Part shown: positions 9,797 through 20,596 of the stretch, one piece after another
Numbering within the stretch: the stretch's first letter is position 1
Layout: each line of letters starts with the position of its first letter
Assembly (NCBI GenBank): GCA_905221195.1
Contig: CAJNCF010000004.1
Coordinates: 124,001-188,000, forward strand
DNA length: 64,000 nucleotides
Direction of reading: 5' to 3'
Origin: a bacterium
GTDB taxonomy: Bacteria > Bacillota > Bacilli > Lactobacillales > Streptococcaceae
Translations under genes and position numbers: made by a program
The notes under the pieces: generated by a model
What the model saw: the letters and a program-made list of their open reading frames with translations, nothing else
What the model was told of the DNA's origin: nothing
Databases searched by the model: none

Positions 9797-10693
9797 ATGG
9801 TAATTGAATTAAAATCAGAACAACTAAGAGTTCAATTTAACAGTTTTGGTGGGGCTCTTTCTTCTATAAAAGATGCTGAAGGCCTTGAGTATTTGTGGCA
9901 AGGAGATGCTACTTATTGGAGTGGACAAGCTCCTGTTCTCTTCCCTATTTGTGGCTCATTAAGAGAGGATACAGCCTTCTATATAGATGAGAAGGGACAA
10001 GAAAGTAAAGGAAAGATTCCACGTCATGGTTTGGTTCGCAAGAAAGAATTTGACTTAGTTGAACAGACAGATAATAGTGTAACTTTTGCAATTGAAGACG
10101 ATGAGAATAGCTATCAGAACTACCCTTATCATTTCCGCCTAGAAATCACTTATATCCTTACTGGTAAGACAGTACGGACTCAATACAAAATTTTCAATAA
10201 AGAAACTAGCAAGGTCATGCCTTACTTTATTGGTGGGCATCCAGGATTTAATTGTCCTCTGCTAGATGGCGAAACTTATGAAGATTACTATTTAGAGTTT
10301 GAGAAAGAAGAGACTTGCTCTGTTCCACGTCCTTTCCCAGAAACGGGGATGCTTGATTTCCAAGATAGAAGTCCATGGCTAGAAGGTCAAAAAGAAGTAG
10401 ATCTCAGCTATGATTTGTTTAGTACAGATGCAGTTACCTTAGATGAATTGCAATCTAGAACAATTGCCCTTCGTTCTCGTAAACATGATAAAGGGTTGAA
10501 AGTACATTTTGCAGAGTTTCCAAACCTCATTGTCTGGTCAACTTTGAATAAAGGGCCTTTCATTGCTTTTGAACCATGGTCTGGCTTGTCAACATCCCTT
10601 GAAGAAGGAGATCATCTAGAAGATAAGAAGAATGTTCGTCTCTTAGAGCCTGGTCAAGCGGATCAAATTGGTTTTGATATCGAAATCTTTTAG
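9797..10693 (+). CDS. lacX: Aldose 1-epimerase family protein (LacX-like)
   Basis: 298-aa galactose mutarotase-fold protein. Active-site residues of the family are visible in GGALSSI, the central histidine of GGHPGFNCPL (about residue 150) and the C-terminal FAFEPWSGL-like segment. Relatives named LacX are coded in the lactococcal lac operon and may interconvert anomers of galactose or its phosphate. It sits between the PTS genes and lacA, with its own SD (CGGAGAA) and no strong promoter seen, so some read-through past the preceding terminator may be needed. Confidence 0.82.
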   Translation: MVIELKSEQLRVQFNSFGGALSSIKDAEGLEYLWQGDATYWSGQAPVLFPICGSLREDTAFYIDEKGQESKGKIPRHGLVRKKEFDLVEQTDNSVTFAIEDDENSYQNYPYHFRLEITYILTGKTVRTQYKIFNKETSKVMPYFIGGHPGFNCPLLDGETYEDYYLEFEKEETCSVPRPFPETGMLDFQDRSPWLEGQKEVDLSYDLFSTDAVTLDELQSRTIALRSRKHDKGLKVHFAEFPNLIVWSTLNKGPFIAFEPWSGLSTSLEEGDHLEDKKNVRLLEPGQADQIGFDIEIF

Positions 10694-10723
10694 ATAAAAA
10701 ACCACAAAAACAAACATTAATTG

Positions 10724-10788
10724 TTGACTTTTTTAAGAAAAAGGAGTATATTATGTTTGTAAGCAACAAATGATGTTTGTAACAAACA
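10724..10788 (+). promoter_or_regulatory. lacA promoter and TGTTTGT operator
   Basis: TTGACT (10724-10729), a 17-base spacer and TATATT (10747-10752) form the promoter. Immediately downstream a perfect inverted repeat TGTTTGT-A-ACAAACA (10774-10788) and a half copy at 10754 lie where the polymerase would start. This is consistent with repression by LacR, whose inducer in related bacteria is tagatose-6-phosphate. The factor assignment is inference. Confidence 0.68.
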
Positions 10789-10980
10789 AATAATCACTTG
10801 TTATATTCTCTTTCGTGGAGAGAGAGATCATTTCTAGGAATTTGATTTCCTAAACTTGAATAAGGTGTCATTCATCTCATTCAATCCAATTTGTCAATAA
10901 ACTGCTAGAAAGCTTTTGTAGGTAAACTGCTAACTATAAAAGGTTTTACTAGCCAAGAAAAATAAAAAGGAGTATACAAT
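10789..10980 (+). other. Long untranslated leader of lacA
   Basis: About 190 bases lie between the operator and the lacA start. They contain small hairpins (TCTCTTTCGTGGAGAGA near 10809 and a GGAATTTGATTTCC stem near 10839) and the 8-mer AAACTGCT twice (10899 and 10925). No ORF and no known riboswitch were recognised. A GGAG SD at 10969 serves lacA. Confidence 0.4.
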
Positions 10981-11406
10981 ATGTCTATTGTTATCGGTGC
11001 AGATGCTGCAGGTTTGAGATTGAAAGAAGTTGTGAAAGACTTCTTGGAAAAAGAAAACTTCCACGTTGTGGATGTTACAGCTGAAGGTCAAGACTTTGTT
11101 GATGTGACTCTTGCTGTTGCTGCAGAAGTAAACAAAGAAGAACAAAACCTTGGTATCGTGATTGATGCTTATGGGGCTGGTCCTTTCATGGTTGCAACAA
11201 AAATCAAAGGAATGGTTGCTGCAGAAGTATCTGACGAACGTTCAGCTTATATGACTCGTGGACACAACAACTCACGTATGATCACTATGGGTGCACAACT
11301 TGTCGGTGATGAATTGGCTAAAAACATTGCTAAAGGATTTGTTAACGGAAAATACGATGGTGGACGTCACCAAATTCGTGTCGACATGTTGAACAAAATG
11401 TGCTAA
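10981..11406 (+). CDS. lacA: Galactose-6-phosphate isomerase subunit LacA
   Basis: Smaller subunit of the heteromeric isomerase that converts galactose-6-phosphate to tagatose-6-phosphate. The 141 aa have the RpiB/LacAB fold: N-terminal [14 protein letters not shown], then [11 protein letters not shown] replacing the usual CGTG loop of LacB, and [14 protein letters not shown]. Active LacAB needs both chains. Strong SD AAGGAG. First gene of lacABCD. Confidence 0.96.
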   Translation: MSIVIGADAAGLRLKEVVKDFLEKENFHVVDVTAEGQDFVDVTLAVAAEVNKEEQNLGIVIDAYGAGPFMVATKIKGMVAAEVSDERSAYMTRGHNNSRMITMGAQLVGDELAKNIAKGFVNGKYDGGRHQIRVDMLNKMC

Positions 11407-11436
11407 TTAGATTACAGTAAGAAAGGTAAGTTAAAA

Positions 11437-11952
11437 ATGAGAATTGCAATTGGATGTGACCACATCGTAACAGATGAAAAAATGGCGGTTTCAGAATTTT
11501 TGAAATCAAAAGGATATGAAGTCATTGACTTTGGTACATATGACCATACACGTACTCACTACCCAATCTTTGGTAAAAAAGTAGGGGAAGCTGTAACTAG
11601 CGGTCAAGCTGATCTTGGAGTATGTATCTGTGGTACTGGTGTTGGTATCAACAACGCTGTAAATAAAGTCCCAGGTGTTCGTTCTGCCTTGGTTCGTGAT
11701 ATGACAACAGCTCTTTATGCTAAAGAGCAATTGAACGCTAACGTTATCGGTTTTGGTGGAAAGATTACTGGTGAGTTGCTTATGTGTGATATCATCGAAG
11801 CTTTCATCCATGCTGAATACAAACCAACTGAAGAAAACAAAAAATTGATTGCGAAAATTGAACATGTGGAAAGTCACAATGCTCATCAAGCTGACGCAAA
11901 CTTCTTTACAGAATTCCTTGAAAAATGGGATCGTGGAGAATACCACGACTAA
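11437..11952 (+). CDS. lacB: Galactose-6-phosphate isomerase subunit LacB
   Basis: Catalytic-type partner of LacA, 171 aa. It begins [15 protein letters not shown] and carries the RpiB-family [13 protein letters not shown] loop with the reactive cysteine at about residue 66, followed by FGGKITG. Located 30 bases after lacA. Together they start the tagatose-6-phosphate route for galactose derived from lactose-6-phosphate or imported by the galactose PTS. Confidence 0.96.
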   Translation: MRIAIGCDHIVTDEKMAVSEFLKSKGYEVIDFGTYDHTRTHYPIFGKKVGEAVTSGQADLGVCICGTGVGINNAVNKVPGVRSALVRDMTTALYAKEQLNANVIGFGGKITGELLMCDIIEAFIHAEYKPTEENKKLIAKIEHVESHNAHQADANFFTEFLEKWDRGEYHD

Positions 11953-11962
11953 GAGGTGACCT

Positions 11963-12892
11963 ATGATTTTAACAGTCACAATGAACCCATCCATTGATAT
12001 CTCCTATCCCTTGGATGAGTTGAAGATTGATACTGTCAATCGTGTGGTGGATGTAACCAAAACTGCTGGTGGTAAAGGACTCAATGTTACCCGAGTACTT
12101 TCAGAATTTGGGGATTCTGTTCTTGCTACTGGTTTAGTCGGTGGTAAACTTGGTGAGTTTTTGGTTAAACATATCGATGATAACGTTAAGAAAGATTTTT
12201 TCTCAATTCAGGGAGAAACTCGTAACTGTATCGCTATTCTCCACGGAGACAACCAAACAGAAGTTCTTGAAAAAGGTCCTGTAGTTTTAGAACAGGAAGG
12301 TCAAGACTTTTTGGAACATTTCAAAAATATTTTGGAGTCAGTTGAAGTAGTAGCTATCTCAGGTAGTCTCCCAGCAGGTCTTCCAGTTGATTACTATGCG
12401 AGCTTGGTAGAACTTGCTAATCAAGCTGACAAGCCTGTAGTTTTGGACTGCTCTGGTGCAGCTCTTCAGGCGGTTCTTGAATCATCACATAAACCAACAG
12501 TCATCAAACCAAATAATGAGGAATTGTCTCAGCTTCTAGGAAGAGAAGTTTCTGAGGATTTGGATGAATTAAAAGAAGTCCTTCAAGAACCTTTGTTTGC
12601 AGGGATTGAATGGATTATCGTTTCACTTGGTGCTAACGGTGCTTTTGCCAAACATGGGGACACTTTCTACAAGGTAGATATTCCTAGAATTCAGGTAGTC
12701 AACCCTGTCGGATCTGGAGATTCGACTGTAGCAGGGATTTCTTCAGGACTACTTCATAAAGAATCGGATGCAGAATTACTCATCAAGGCAAATGTCCTTG
12801 GTATGCTCAATGCTCAAGAAAAAATGACTGGTCATGTCAACATGGCCAACTATCAAGCTCTATATGATCAATTAATAGTAAAAGAGGTATAA
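11963..12892 (+). CDS. lacC: Tagatose-6-phosphate kinase
   Basis: PfkB-family kinase (309 aa) that phosphorylates tagatose-6-phosphate to tagatose-1,6-bisphosphate. The family shows in the N-terminal [13 protein letters not shown], the [11 protein letters not shown] motif (about residue 37) and the C-terminal anion-hole signature [13 protein letters not shown] with the catalytic aspartate. SD AGAGGTGA at 11952. It sits 10 bases after lacB and one base before lacD. Confidence 0.95.
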   Translation: MILTVTMNPSIDISYPLDELKIDTVNRVVDVTKTAGGKGLNVTRVLSEFGDSVLATGLVGGKLGEFLVKHIDDNVKKDFFSIQGETRNCIAILHGDNQTEVLEKGPVVLEQEGQDFLEHFKNILESVEVVAISGSLPAGLPVDYYASLVELANQADKPVVLDCSGAALQAVLESSHKPTVIKPNNEELSQLLGREVSEDLDELKEVLQEPLFAGIEWIIVSLGANGAFAKHGDTFYKVDIPRIQVVNPVGSGDSTVAGISSGLLHKESDAELLIKANVLGMLNAQEKMTGHVNMANYQALYDQLIVKEV

Positions 12893-12893
12893 A

Positions 12894-13874
12894 ATGGCTT
12901 TAACAGAACAAAAACGTGCACGCTTAGAAAAACTTTCTGATGAAAATGGTATCATCTCAGCTCTTGCATTTGACCAACGTGGTGCTTTGAAACGCCTCAT
13001 GGCTCAACACCAAACAGAAGAACCAACTGTGGCTCAAATGGAAGAACTCAAAGTTTTGGTAGCAGATGAATTGACTAAATACGCTTCATCTATGCTTCTT
13101 GATCCTGAATATGGACTTCCAGCAACTAAAGCTCTTGATGAAAAAGCTGGTCTTCTCCTTGCTTATGAAAAAACAGGCTATGACACAACAAGCACAAAAC
13201 GCTTGCCAGACTGCTTGGATGTTTGGTCTGCAAAACGTATTAAAGAAGAAGGTGCAGATGCAGTTAAATTCTTGCTTTACTATGATGTAGATAGCTCAGA
13301 CGAACTCAACCAAGAAAAACAAGCTTATATCGAACGTATCGGTTCTGAGTGTGTGGCTGAAGATATTCCATTCTTCCTTGAAATCCTTGCTTACGATGAA
13401 AAAATTGCGGACGCAGGTTCTGTAGAATACGCTAAAGTAAAACCACATAAAGTTATCGGTGCTATGAAAGTCTTCTCAGACCCACGCTTTAACATTGATG
13501 TCTTGAAAGTAGAAGTTCCTGTTAACATTAAATATGTTGAAGGATTTGCTGAAGGTGAAGTAGTTTATACACGTGAAGAAGCAGCAGCCTTCTTCAAAGC
13601 ACAAGATGAAGCAACTAACTTGCCATACATCTACTTGAGTGCTGGTGTATCAGCTAAACTCTTCCAAGATACTCTTGTATTTGCCCATGAATCAGGTGCA
13701 AACTTCAATGGAGTTCTTTGTGGACGTGCTACATGGGCAGGATCAGTTGAAGCTTATATCAAAGATGGTGAAGCAGCAGCCCGCGAATGGCTACGCACAA
13801 CTGGTTTTGAAAATATTGACGAACTCAATAAAGTTCTTCAAACAACAGCGACTTCATGGAAAGAACGTGTGTAA
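12894..13874 (+). CDS. lacD: Tagatose-1,6-bisphosphate aldolase
   Basis: Splits tagatose bisphosphate into glyceraldehyde-3-phosphate and dihydroxyacetone phosphate, closing the pathway into glycolysis. The 326 aa match LacD in length and in the motifs [13 protein letters not shown] (about residue 22), [11 protein letters not shown] (Schiff-base region, about 118) and [11 protein letters not shown] (about 275). In S. pyogenes a LacD paralogue also acts as a regulator; nothing in this sequence shows that here. Last gene of the lacABCD unit. Confidence 0.96.
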   Translation: MALTEQKRARLEKLSDENGIISALAFDQRGALKRLMAQHQTEEPTVAQMEELKVLVADELTKYASSMLLDPEYGLPATKALDEKAGLLLAYEKTGYDTTSTKRLPDCLDVWSAKRIKEEGADAVKFLLYYDVDSSDELNQEKQAYIERIGSECVAEDIPFFLEILAYDEKIADAGSVEYAKVKPHKVIGAMKVFSDPRFNIDVLKVEVPVNIKYVEGFAEGEVVYTREEAAAFFKAQDEATNLPYIYLSAGVSAKLFQDTLVFAHESGANFNGVLCGRATWAGSVEAYIKDGEAAAREWLRTTGFENIDELNKVLQTTATSWKERV

Positions 13875-13929
13875 GAAAGTCCTCCTAGGTTAGGAACATG
13901 AGTCTAAAAATTTTTTAAAAAAAGTTGTA

Positions 13930-13966
13930 TGTAAAGGTTTACAAAATAACTTACTTGTGCTATACT
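13930..13966 (+). promoter_or_regulatory. lacTFEG promoter with overlapping cre site
   Basis: The pseudo-palindrome TGTAAAGGTTTACA (13930-13943) closely matches the CcpA cre consensus and includes the -35 TTTACA (13938-13943). A 17-base spacer leads to TATACT (13961-13966). CcpA binding would block this promoter directly. Confidence 0.78.
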
Positions 13967-13988
13967 TAAATCACAAGTTAATACAAGG

Positions 13989-14018
13989 TGAGTGTTACTA
14001 AGTAATATTAGGCATGAT
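13989..14018 (+). promoter_or_regulatory. Ribonucleic antiterminator (RAT) target of LacT
   Basis: The leader segment around GTGTTACTAAGTAATATTAG followed by GCATGA fits the RAT layout of BglG/SacY-family antiterminators (GTTACT in the 5' half, AGGCA in the 3' half). It overlaps the 5' arm of the following terminator, so the two structures exclude each other. LacT, encoded just downstream, is the expected binder. Confidence 0.75.
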
Positions 14019-14072
14019 CACAGGTGAATTAGAAATCGGCTGATTTTCTAGTTCATTTGTGGTCATTTTTTA
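14015..14072 (+). terminator. LacT-controlled leader terminator
   Basis: GATCACAGGTGAATTAGAAA (14016-14035) pairs with the stretch ending in GTGGTC (14043-14064), giving a stem of about 20 bp with a few mismatches, followed by six T. Its position between promoter and lacT and its overlap with the RAT show a classical substrate-inducible attenuator. Confidence 0.82.
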
Positions 14073-14108
14073 TACTCATATACCTTTAAAATATAAAAGG
14101 AGGTTGAC

Positions 14109-14945
14109 ATGTATCGAATTCTAAATCCAATGAATCACAATGTCTCGCTTGTCAGGAATGATAAAGGAGAGGAAGTGATTGTGATTGGTAAGGGGATTGC
14201 ATTTGGAAAGAAGAAGGGAGATTTGATTGCTGAACATCAGGTTGAGAAAATCTTTCGGATGAAGACCGAAGAGTCCAGAGAAAACTTTATGGCTCTTCTA
14301 AAAGATGTTCCGCTTGATTTTATCACAGTGACCTATGAAATCATTGATAAGCTATCAAAGAAATATCATTATCCGATTCAAGAATATCTTTACGTAACCT
14401 TGACAGACCATGTTTACTGTTCTTATCAAGCTCTAGCACAAGGAAGGTACAAGGATAGTAATCTGCCAGATATTTCTGCCAAGTATCCTGTCGCTTTTCA
14501 AATCGCAAATGAGGCTTTTGAAATCTATCGTCAGAAGCTAGCAGATCATTTTCCTGAGGACGAAATTATTCGGATTGCTTATCATTTCATCAATGCTGAG
14601 GGTGAGAATGAAGTCCAAATAGTTGAATCGATTGATAAGAGGAAAGAAATTCTCAGGAATGTTGAAGAAGTGCTAAAGGACTATGCAATTCAACGAACCA
14701 AAGAGAATAACCATTTCTATGATCGCTTTATGATCCATTTGAATTATTTCTTGGATTATTTAGACCGCTCTAGAGATGATAACCAATCACTTATGGATAT
14801 GGAAGACCATATCAAACAATCCTATCCAAAAGCGTTCGAGATTGGTTCCAAAATCTATGATGTGATTACGCAACATACGGGTCTTGATTTGTATAAAAGT
14901 GAACGAGTTTATCTAGTTCTACATATCCAACGTTTATTGTCATAA
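14109..14945 (+). CDS. lacT: Transcription antiterminator LacT (BglG family)
   Basis: RNA-binding antiterminator of 278 aa: an N-terminal CAT domain (residues 1-60, starting YRILNPMNHN) binds the RAT hairpin. Two PTS regulation domains follow (about 65-170 and 171-278), with conserved histidines in ITVTYEIIDKLSKKYHY, LTDHVYCS, IAYHFINAE and RFMIHLNYFLDYL. Phosphorylation by LacE/LacF and HPr sets its activity in related systems. SD AAAAGGAGG just upstream. Autoregulated through its own leader. Confidence 0.95.
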   Translation: MYRILNPMNHNVSLVRNDKGEEVIVIGKGIAFGKKKGDLIAEHQVEKIFRMKTEESRENFMALLKDVPLDFITVTYEIIDKLSKKYHYPIQEYLYVTLTDHVYCSYQALAQGRYKDSNLPDISAKYPVAFQIANEAFEIYRQKLADHFPEDEIIRIAYHFINAEGENEVQIVESIDKRKEILRNVEEVLKDYAIQRTKENNHFYDRFMIHLNYFLDYLDRSRDDNQSLMDMEDHIKQSYPKAFEIGSKIYDVITQHTGLDLYKSERVYLVLHIQRLLS

Positions 14946-14979
14946 AATTTAATTAAAAATATATAAGGAGAATTCTATC

Positions 14980-15297
14980 ATGAATAGAGAAGAAGTAACA
15001 TTGTTAGGTTTTGAAATCGTAGCCTATGCTGGCGATGCTCGTTCAAAACTATTGGAAGCCTTGAAGGCTGCTGAAGCTGGTGATTTTGCAAAAGCGGATA
15101 GCTTAGTTGAGGAAGCTGGTTCTTGCATCGCAGAAGCCCATCATGCTCAAACAAGTCTATTGACTAAGGAAGCAGCTGGTGAAGATTTGGCTTATAGTGT
15201 AACCATGATGCACGGTCAAGATCACTTGATGACAACTATTTTGTTAAAAGATTTGATGCACCATTTAATCGAACTCTACAAGAGAGGAGTTAAATAA
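14980..15297 (+). CDS. lacF: Lactose PTS IIA component
   Basis: Trimeric IIA-Lac subunit, 105 aa, standard length. The phosphorylated histidine should be His78 (MMHGQDHLM), matching the position known in the lactococcal and staphylococcal proteins. Helical pattern with [14 protein letters not shown] ahead of it. The stop overlaps the lacE start by one base (TAATG), so lacF and lacE are translationally coupled. Confidence 0.97.
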   Translation: MNREEVTLLGFEIVAYAGDARSKLLEALKAAEAGDFAKADSLVEEAGSCIAEAHHAQTSLLTKEAAGEDLAYSVTMMHGQDHLMTTILLKDLMHHLIELYKRGVK

Positions 15298-16988
15298 TGA
15301 ATAAACTAATTGCATTTATCGAGAAAGGAAAGCCTTTCTTTGAGAAACTATCTCGTAATATCTATCTTCGTGCTATTCGTGATGGTTTTATTGCAGGTAT
15401 GCCTGTTATCCTCTTCTCAAGTATTTTTATCTTGATTGCCTTTGTGCCAAACTCATGGGGTTTTAAATGGTCTGATGATGTTGTTAATCTCCTCATGAAA
15501 CCTTACAGCTATTCAATGGGTATCTTGGCTCTCTTGGTAGCTGGTACAACAGCTAAGTCATTGACCGACTCAGTAAACCGTAGCATGGAGAAAACCAGTC
15601 AAATCAACTATATGTCAACATTGTTGGCAGCAATTGTTGGTTTGTTGATGTTGGCAGCTGATCCTATCGAAAATGGTCTAGCTACTGGATTCTTAGGGAC
15701 AAAAGGTTTGCTTTCAGCCTTCCTTGCTGCCTTTGTTACTGTAGCCATCTATAAGGTTTGTGTTAAGAACAACGTCACTATTCGCATGCCAGACGAAGTT
15801 CCACCAAATATCTCTCAAGTCTTTAAAGATGTGATTCCATTAACTCTATCAGTTGTTTCACTTTATGCTCTTGATTTACTAGCTCGTCATTTTGTTGGGT
15901 CAAGTGTAGCGGAATCAATCGGTAAATTCTTTGCGCCATTATTCTCTGCTGCTGATGGTTATCTAGGTATTACCATTATCTTTGGTGCCTTTGCCTTCTT
16001 CTGGTTTGTTGGTATCCATGGTCCATCTATCGTTGAGCCTGCTATCGCGGCTATTACCTATGCAAATGCCGAAGTCAACTTGAATCTTATCCAACAAGGG
16101 ATGCATGCAGACAAGATTCTTACTTCTGGTACACAAATGTTTATCGTTACCATGGGTGGTACTGGTGCGACACTGGTTGTTCCATTCATGTTCATGTGGT
16201 TAACAAAATCAAAACGTAATCGTGCAATCGGACGTGCTTCAGTAGTTCCAACTTTCTTTGGTGTAAACGAACCAATCTTGTTTGGTGCACCGCTTGTACT
16301 GAACCCAATCTTCTTCATTCCATTTATCTTTGCTCCAATCGCAAACGTATGGATCTTTAAATTCTTTATTGAAACTCTTGGAATGAACTCATTTACTGCT
16401 AATCTACCATGGACAACTCCAGCTCCACTAGGTCTAGTTCTTGGTACGAATTTCCAAGTTCTATCATTCATTCTTGCTGCCCTTCTAATCGTGGTTGACG
16501 TAGTCATTTACTATCCATTCCTTAAAGTTTATGATGAACAAATTCTTGAAGAAGAACGTTCAGGTAAATCTAATGATGAATTGAAAGAAAAAGTTGCTGC
16601 AAACTTCAACACTGCGAAAGCAGATGCTATTCTTGAAAAAGCGGGTGTCGATGCAGCACAAAATACCATCACTGAAGAAACAAATGTCCTCGTTCTCTGT
16701 GCTGGTGGAGGTACAAGTGGTCTCCTTGCGAATGCTTTGAACAAGGCAGCTGCAGAATACAATGTTCCTGTGAAAGCAGCAGCAGGTGGCTATGGTGCTC
16801 ACCGTGAAATGTTGCCAGAGTTTGATTTGGTTATCCTTGCCCCTCAAGTAGCTTCTAACTTTGAAGACATGAAAGTAGAAACCGATAAACTCGATATTAA
16901 ACTTGCCAAGACAGAAGGAGCTCAATACATCAAACTAACTCGTGATGGAAAAGGTGCTCTAGCGTTTGTACAAGCTCAATTCGATTAA
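15297..16988 (+). CDS. lacE: Lactose PTS IICB component
   Basis: Fused membrane transporter and IIB domain, 563 aa. Residues 1-410 form the IIC domain with about ten membrane segments and the family motif [16 protein letters not shown]. After a linker, the IIB domain (about 465-563) carries the phosphocysteine in [16 protein letters not shown]. It imports lactose as lactose-6-phosphate with LacF, for cleavage by LacG downstream. A structured 215-base spacer follows before lacG. Confidence 0.97.
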   Translation: MNKLIAFIEKGKPFFEKLSRNIYLRAIRDGFIAGMPVILFSSIFILIAFVPNSWGFKWSDDVVNLLMKPYSYSMGILALLVAGTTAKSLTDSVNRSMEKTSQINYMSTLLAAIVGLLMLAADPIENGLATGFLGTKGLLSAFLAAFVTVAIYKVCVKNNVTIRMPDEVPPNISQVFKDVIPLTLSVVSLYALDLLARHFVGSSVAESIGKFFAPLFSAADGYLGITIIFGAFAFFWFVGIHGPSIVEPAIAAITYANAEVNLNLIQQGMHADKILTSGTQMFIVTMGGTGATLVVPFMFMWLTKSKRNRAIGRASVVPTFFGVNEPILFGAPLVLNPIFFIPFIFAPIANVWIFKFFIETLGMNSFTANLPWTTPAPLGLVLGTNFQVLSFILAALLIVVDVVIYYPFLKVYDEQILEEERSGKSNDELKEKVAANFNTAKADAILEKAGVDAAQNTITEETNVLVLCAGGGTSGLLANALNKAAAEYNVPVKAAAGGYGAHREMLPEFDLVILAPQVASNFEDMKVETDKLDIKLAKTEGAQYIKLTRDGKGALAFVQAQFD

Positions 16989-16995
16989 CGATAGG

Positions 16996-17089
16996 GACTG
17001 TGAAACAGTCTCCTCTCGTTACGAAAATCGCTATGGCGAATTTCCTAATCGCCTTATTAATTCGTCGGTAAAAAGATATCGTTTTTACC
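16996..17089 (+). other. Cluster of RNA hairpins between lacE and lacG
   Basis: Three successive inverted repeats: GACTGT-GAA-ACAGTC (16996-17010); an imperfect GAAAATCGC/GCGAATTTC stem (about 17023-17044); and a perfect 8-bp GGTAAAAA/TTTTTACC stem (17067-17089). None has a clear T-tract. The spacer is far longer than others in the operon and has no supported ORF. A role in processing or differential stability of the lacTFEG mRNA is inferred. Confidence 0.55.
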
Positions 17090-17122
17090 TTCTCATGTCA
17101 CAATTCGGTGACTTAGTACAAG

Positions 17123-17182
17123 AAGTGAGATGGAGAAGGATGGCTCACTGACTCCTCTCCTCTCACTTTTACTTTATTTTAA
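17123..17182 (+). terminator. Terminator-like hairpin between lacE and lacG
   Basis: AAGTGAGA (17123-17130) pairs with TCTCACTT (17161-17168), with further GGAGA/TCTCC pairing inside, and a T-rich tail follows. It may partly terminate or protect the lacTFE transcript, lowering lacG relative to lacE. Confidence 0.6.
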
Positions 17183-17194
17183 ATCAAGAAATAG

Positions 17195-18610
<1,416 letters not shown>

Positions 18611-18623
18611 ATTGTTGACAAAA

Positions 18624-18655
18624 ATCCCCACCAATTGGTGGGGATCGTTTTATTG
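18624..18655. terminator. Terminator between convergent lacG and lacR
   Basis: A perfect palindrome ATCCCCACCAATTGGTGGGGAT (two 11-base arms, 18624-18645) is followed by a short T-rich run on the + strand. It can stop transcripts from both sides. Confidence 0.8.
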
Positions 18656-19417
18656 TTTAGAAAGAATAATTTTTGTTTGTTTTGAAAGTTGTTCGTACGT
18701 TTCTTTGCTCAGTTTAGAATCTGAAACGATGGTATCAATATCAGAGATATTGTAGAAGGTATAAAAATCAAATTTATTGAACTTACTATTGTCAGCTAGT
18801 AAGTATTTCTTATTGGAATTATTGAGGGCGATGCGTTGAGATTCGCCTTCTTCTTCACTAAAGGTCGCAATCGCATTGTCCTTGATACCATTACAGCTAA
18901 CGAAAGCTTTAGAAAATTGAAGATTGGCTAAGTTTTGCAAGGTTAGTGTTCCAACAAAGGCTCCAGTGATAGAGCGGTAATTCCCACCAATTAAAATCAA
19001 GTCTGTTAGTTTTCGTTCGTTTAGGATGAGAAAGACTGGTAAACTGTTTGTTACAACACGAATATTATCGATTGGCAGTTCACGGGCAAAAGATTCCAAG
19101 GTTGTCCCTGGGCCGATAAAAATGGTCTCTCCCTCATCAATTAAATGACCTGCAAAACGGCTGATTTCTTGTTTTTCTGCAATCTGCAAGCTTTGTTTTT
19201 CAATATTGGAACGTTCATTGTTTAAAATAGAACCTGTGCGAATTTTCTCAGCTCCTCCGTGAACTCGAACAAGTAGATCCTTGTCTGCCAACTCTTGCAA
19301 GTAGCGCCTAGCAGTCATATCTGATACATCCAAGCGAGCCATGATTTCTTTTACAGTAATAGTTCCCTTTGTATTTACCGTTTCTAGAATATTATCTAGT
19401 TTTTCCTGCTTTAACAT
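18650..19417 (-). CDS. lacR: Lactose phosphotransferase system repressor LacR (DeoR family)
   Basis: DeoR-type repressor of 255 aa. The N-terminal helix-turn-helix (TVKEIMARLDVSDMTARRYL, about residues 20-39) is followed by the sugar-phosphate-sensing domain with ETIFIGPGTTLESFA and the GGNYRSITGAFVG segment. The ATG at 19417 is chosen because AGAGGTGAT precedes it at good spacing; the GTG three codons upstream does not fit. It faces lacG and lies after nrdF. Likely represses the PTS, lacABCD and possibly itself until tagatose-6-phosphate accumulates. Confidence 0.93.
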   Translation of the reverse strand: MLKQEKLDNILETVNTKGTITVKEIMARLDVSDMTARRYLQELADKDLLVRVHGGAEKIRTGSILNNERSNIEKQSLQIAEKQEISRFAGHLIDEGETIFIGPGTTLESFARELPIDNIRVVTNSLPVFLILNERKLTDLILIGGNYRSITGAFVGTLTLQNLANLQFSKAFVSCNGIKDNAIATFSEEEGESQRIALNNSNKKYLLADNSKFNKFDFYTFYNISDIDTIVSDSKLSKETYEQLSKQTKIILSKQ

Positions 19418-19442
19418 CCTTATCACCTCTATTTCTATTACT

Positions 19443-19500
19443 ATTTTATCATAAAGTGTTCAATCAATCAATTTAAAAAACAAAAGAAAACAAAAACAAA
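19443..19500 (-). promoter_or_regulatory. lacR promoter and TTTGT-rich upstream element
   Basis: On the - strand TTGATT (19466-19471), a 17-base spacer and TAAAAT (19443-19448). Just upstream lie repeated TTTTGTTTT blocks (19478-19500), resembling half sites seen at the lacA and PTS promoters. Possible autoregulation. Confidence 0.6.
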
Positions 19501-19535
19501 AATATCATGGTTGTTTTAAACAAACCATGATATTT
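19490..19535 (-). terminator. Intrinsic terminator after nrdF
   Basis: A 13-bp perfect stem (AAATATCATGGTT at 19500-19512 with its complement at 19523-19535) with a 10-base loop. On the - strand it is followed by a T/G-rich tail. It ends the nrdF transcript and abuts the lacR promoter. Confidence 0.85.
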
Positions 19536-19559
19536 GTTATCGCTTCTGAAATAGTTGAC

Positions 19560-20522
19560 TTAGTCCAAACCGTAGTTGTAGTCATCGTCTTGCATGGCTT
19601 CAACTTCACCAAGAAGGTAACCATTTCCGACTTGAGAGAAGAAGTCGTGGTTAGATGTTCCTGTTGAAATACCGTTCATGACGATTGGGTTGACATCATC
19701 AGCCGAATCTGGGAAGAGTGGATCTTGTCCCAGGTTCATGAGTGCCTTATTAGCATTGTAGCGAAGGAAGGTTTTAACTTCTTCCGTCCAACCAACACCG
19801 TCATAGAGGCTCTCTGTGTAGCCTTCTTCATTCTCGTAAAGAGTATAGAGCAGGTCGTACATCCATTCTTTTAGCTTTTCTTGCTCTTCTTCAGGCAATT
19901 CATTGAAACCAAGTTGGAATTTGTAACCAATGTAGGTTCCGTGAACAGACTCGTCACGAATGATCAATTTGATGATTTCAGCGACGTTGGCTAGTTTATT
20001 GTTCCCAAGATAGTAGAGGGGAGTGAAGAAACCAGAGTAGAAGAGGAAGGTTTCAAGGAAGACGCTGGCAACTTTCTTTTCAAGTGGACTACCGTTGAGG
20101 TAGATTTCATTGACAATCTCAGCCTTCTTTTGTAGATAAGGATTGGTATTAGTCCATTCGAAAATTTCTTCAATTTCAGCCTTGGTATTCAAAGTAGAGA
20201 AGATTGATGAGTAAGATTTTGCATGGACAGATTCCATAAATTGGATGTTGTTGAAGACAGCTTCCTCATGCGGTGTACGGATGTCCGAGCGAAGGGCCTG
20301 AACCCCTGTTTCAGATTGCATAGTGTCGAGAAGTGTTAAACCACCAAAGACTTTTCCGACCAAGTCTTTTTCCTTGTTTGATAGCTTTCTCCAGTCGTCT
20401 AGGTCATTTGACAAGGGAATACGTGTATCAAGCCAGAATTGCTCTGTTAACTTTTCCCAAGTTGATTTATCGATGACATCTTCGATGGCATTCCAGTTAA
20501 TGGCTTTGTAGTAAGTTTCCAT
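19560..20522 (-). CDS. nrdF: Class Ib ribonucleotide reductase, beta subunit
   Basis: Radical-generating R2 subunit (320 aa) with a dinuclear Mn/Fe site; it supplies the tyrosyl radical to NrdE for aerobic dNTP synthesis. Metal ligands are visible in the helices with LDTMQSETGVQ, FMESVHAKSYSSIF, SVFLETFLFYSGF and IIRDESVHGTYIGYK. It lies downstream of nrdE but separated by 189 bases with a terminator and its own promoter. The flavodoxin NrdI needed for Mn loading is not in this window. Confidence 0.96.
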   Translation of the reverse strand: METYYKAINWNAIEDVIDKSTWEKLTEQFWLDTRIPLSNDLDDWRKLSNKEKDLVGKVFGGLTLLDTMQSETGVQALRSDIRTPHEEAVFNNIQFMESVHAKSYSSIFSTLNTKAEIEEIFEWTNTNPYLQKKAEIVNEIYLNGSPLEKKVASVFLETFLFYSGFFTPLYYLGNNKLANVAEIIKLIIRDESVHGTYIGYKFQLGFNELPEEEQEKLKEWMYDLLYTLYENEEGYTESLYDGVGWTEEVKTFLRYNANKALMNLGQDPLFPDSADDVNPIVMNGISTGTSNHDFFSQVGNGYLLGEVEAMQDDDYNYGLD

Positions 20523-20546
20523 TTGAAATCTCTTTCCGTGTTTAGT

Positions 20547-20575
20547 ATTGTGATTTCACAATTATCTCTATTTTA
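20547..20575 (-). promoter_or_regulatory. nrdF promoter and inverted repeat
   Basis: An extended -10 (TGATAAAAT, -10 at 20570-20575 on the - strand) is followed, at the expected start of transcription, by ATTGTGA-TT-TCACAAT-type 7-bp arms (20547-20562). This suggests separate control of nrdF. The binding factor is unknown; it does not match the NrdR box. Confidence 0.5.
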
Positions 20576-20596
20576 TCATAAATCTAGAGGAGTATC

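Noticed and set aside
10789..10980. Possible riboswitch in the lacA leader
   Set aside because: Only small local hairpins were seen and no known aptamer pattern; kept as plain leader.
16966..17151. 61-codon reading frame over the lacE end and spacer
   Set aside because: It begins inside lacE in another frame, has no SD, and its second half is made of the hairpin repeats.
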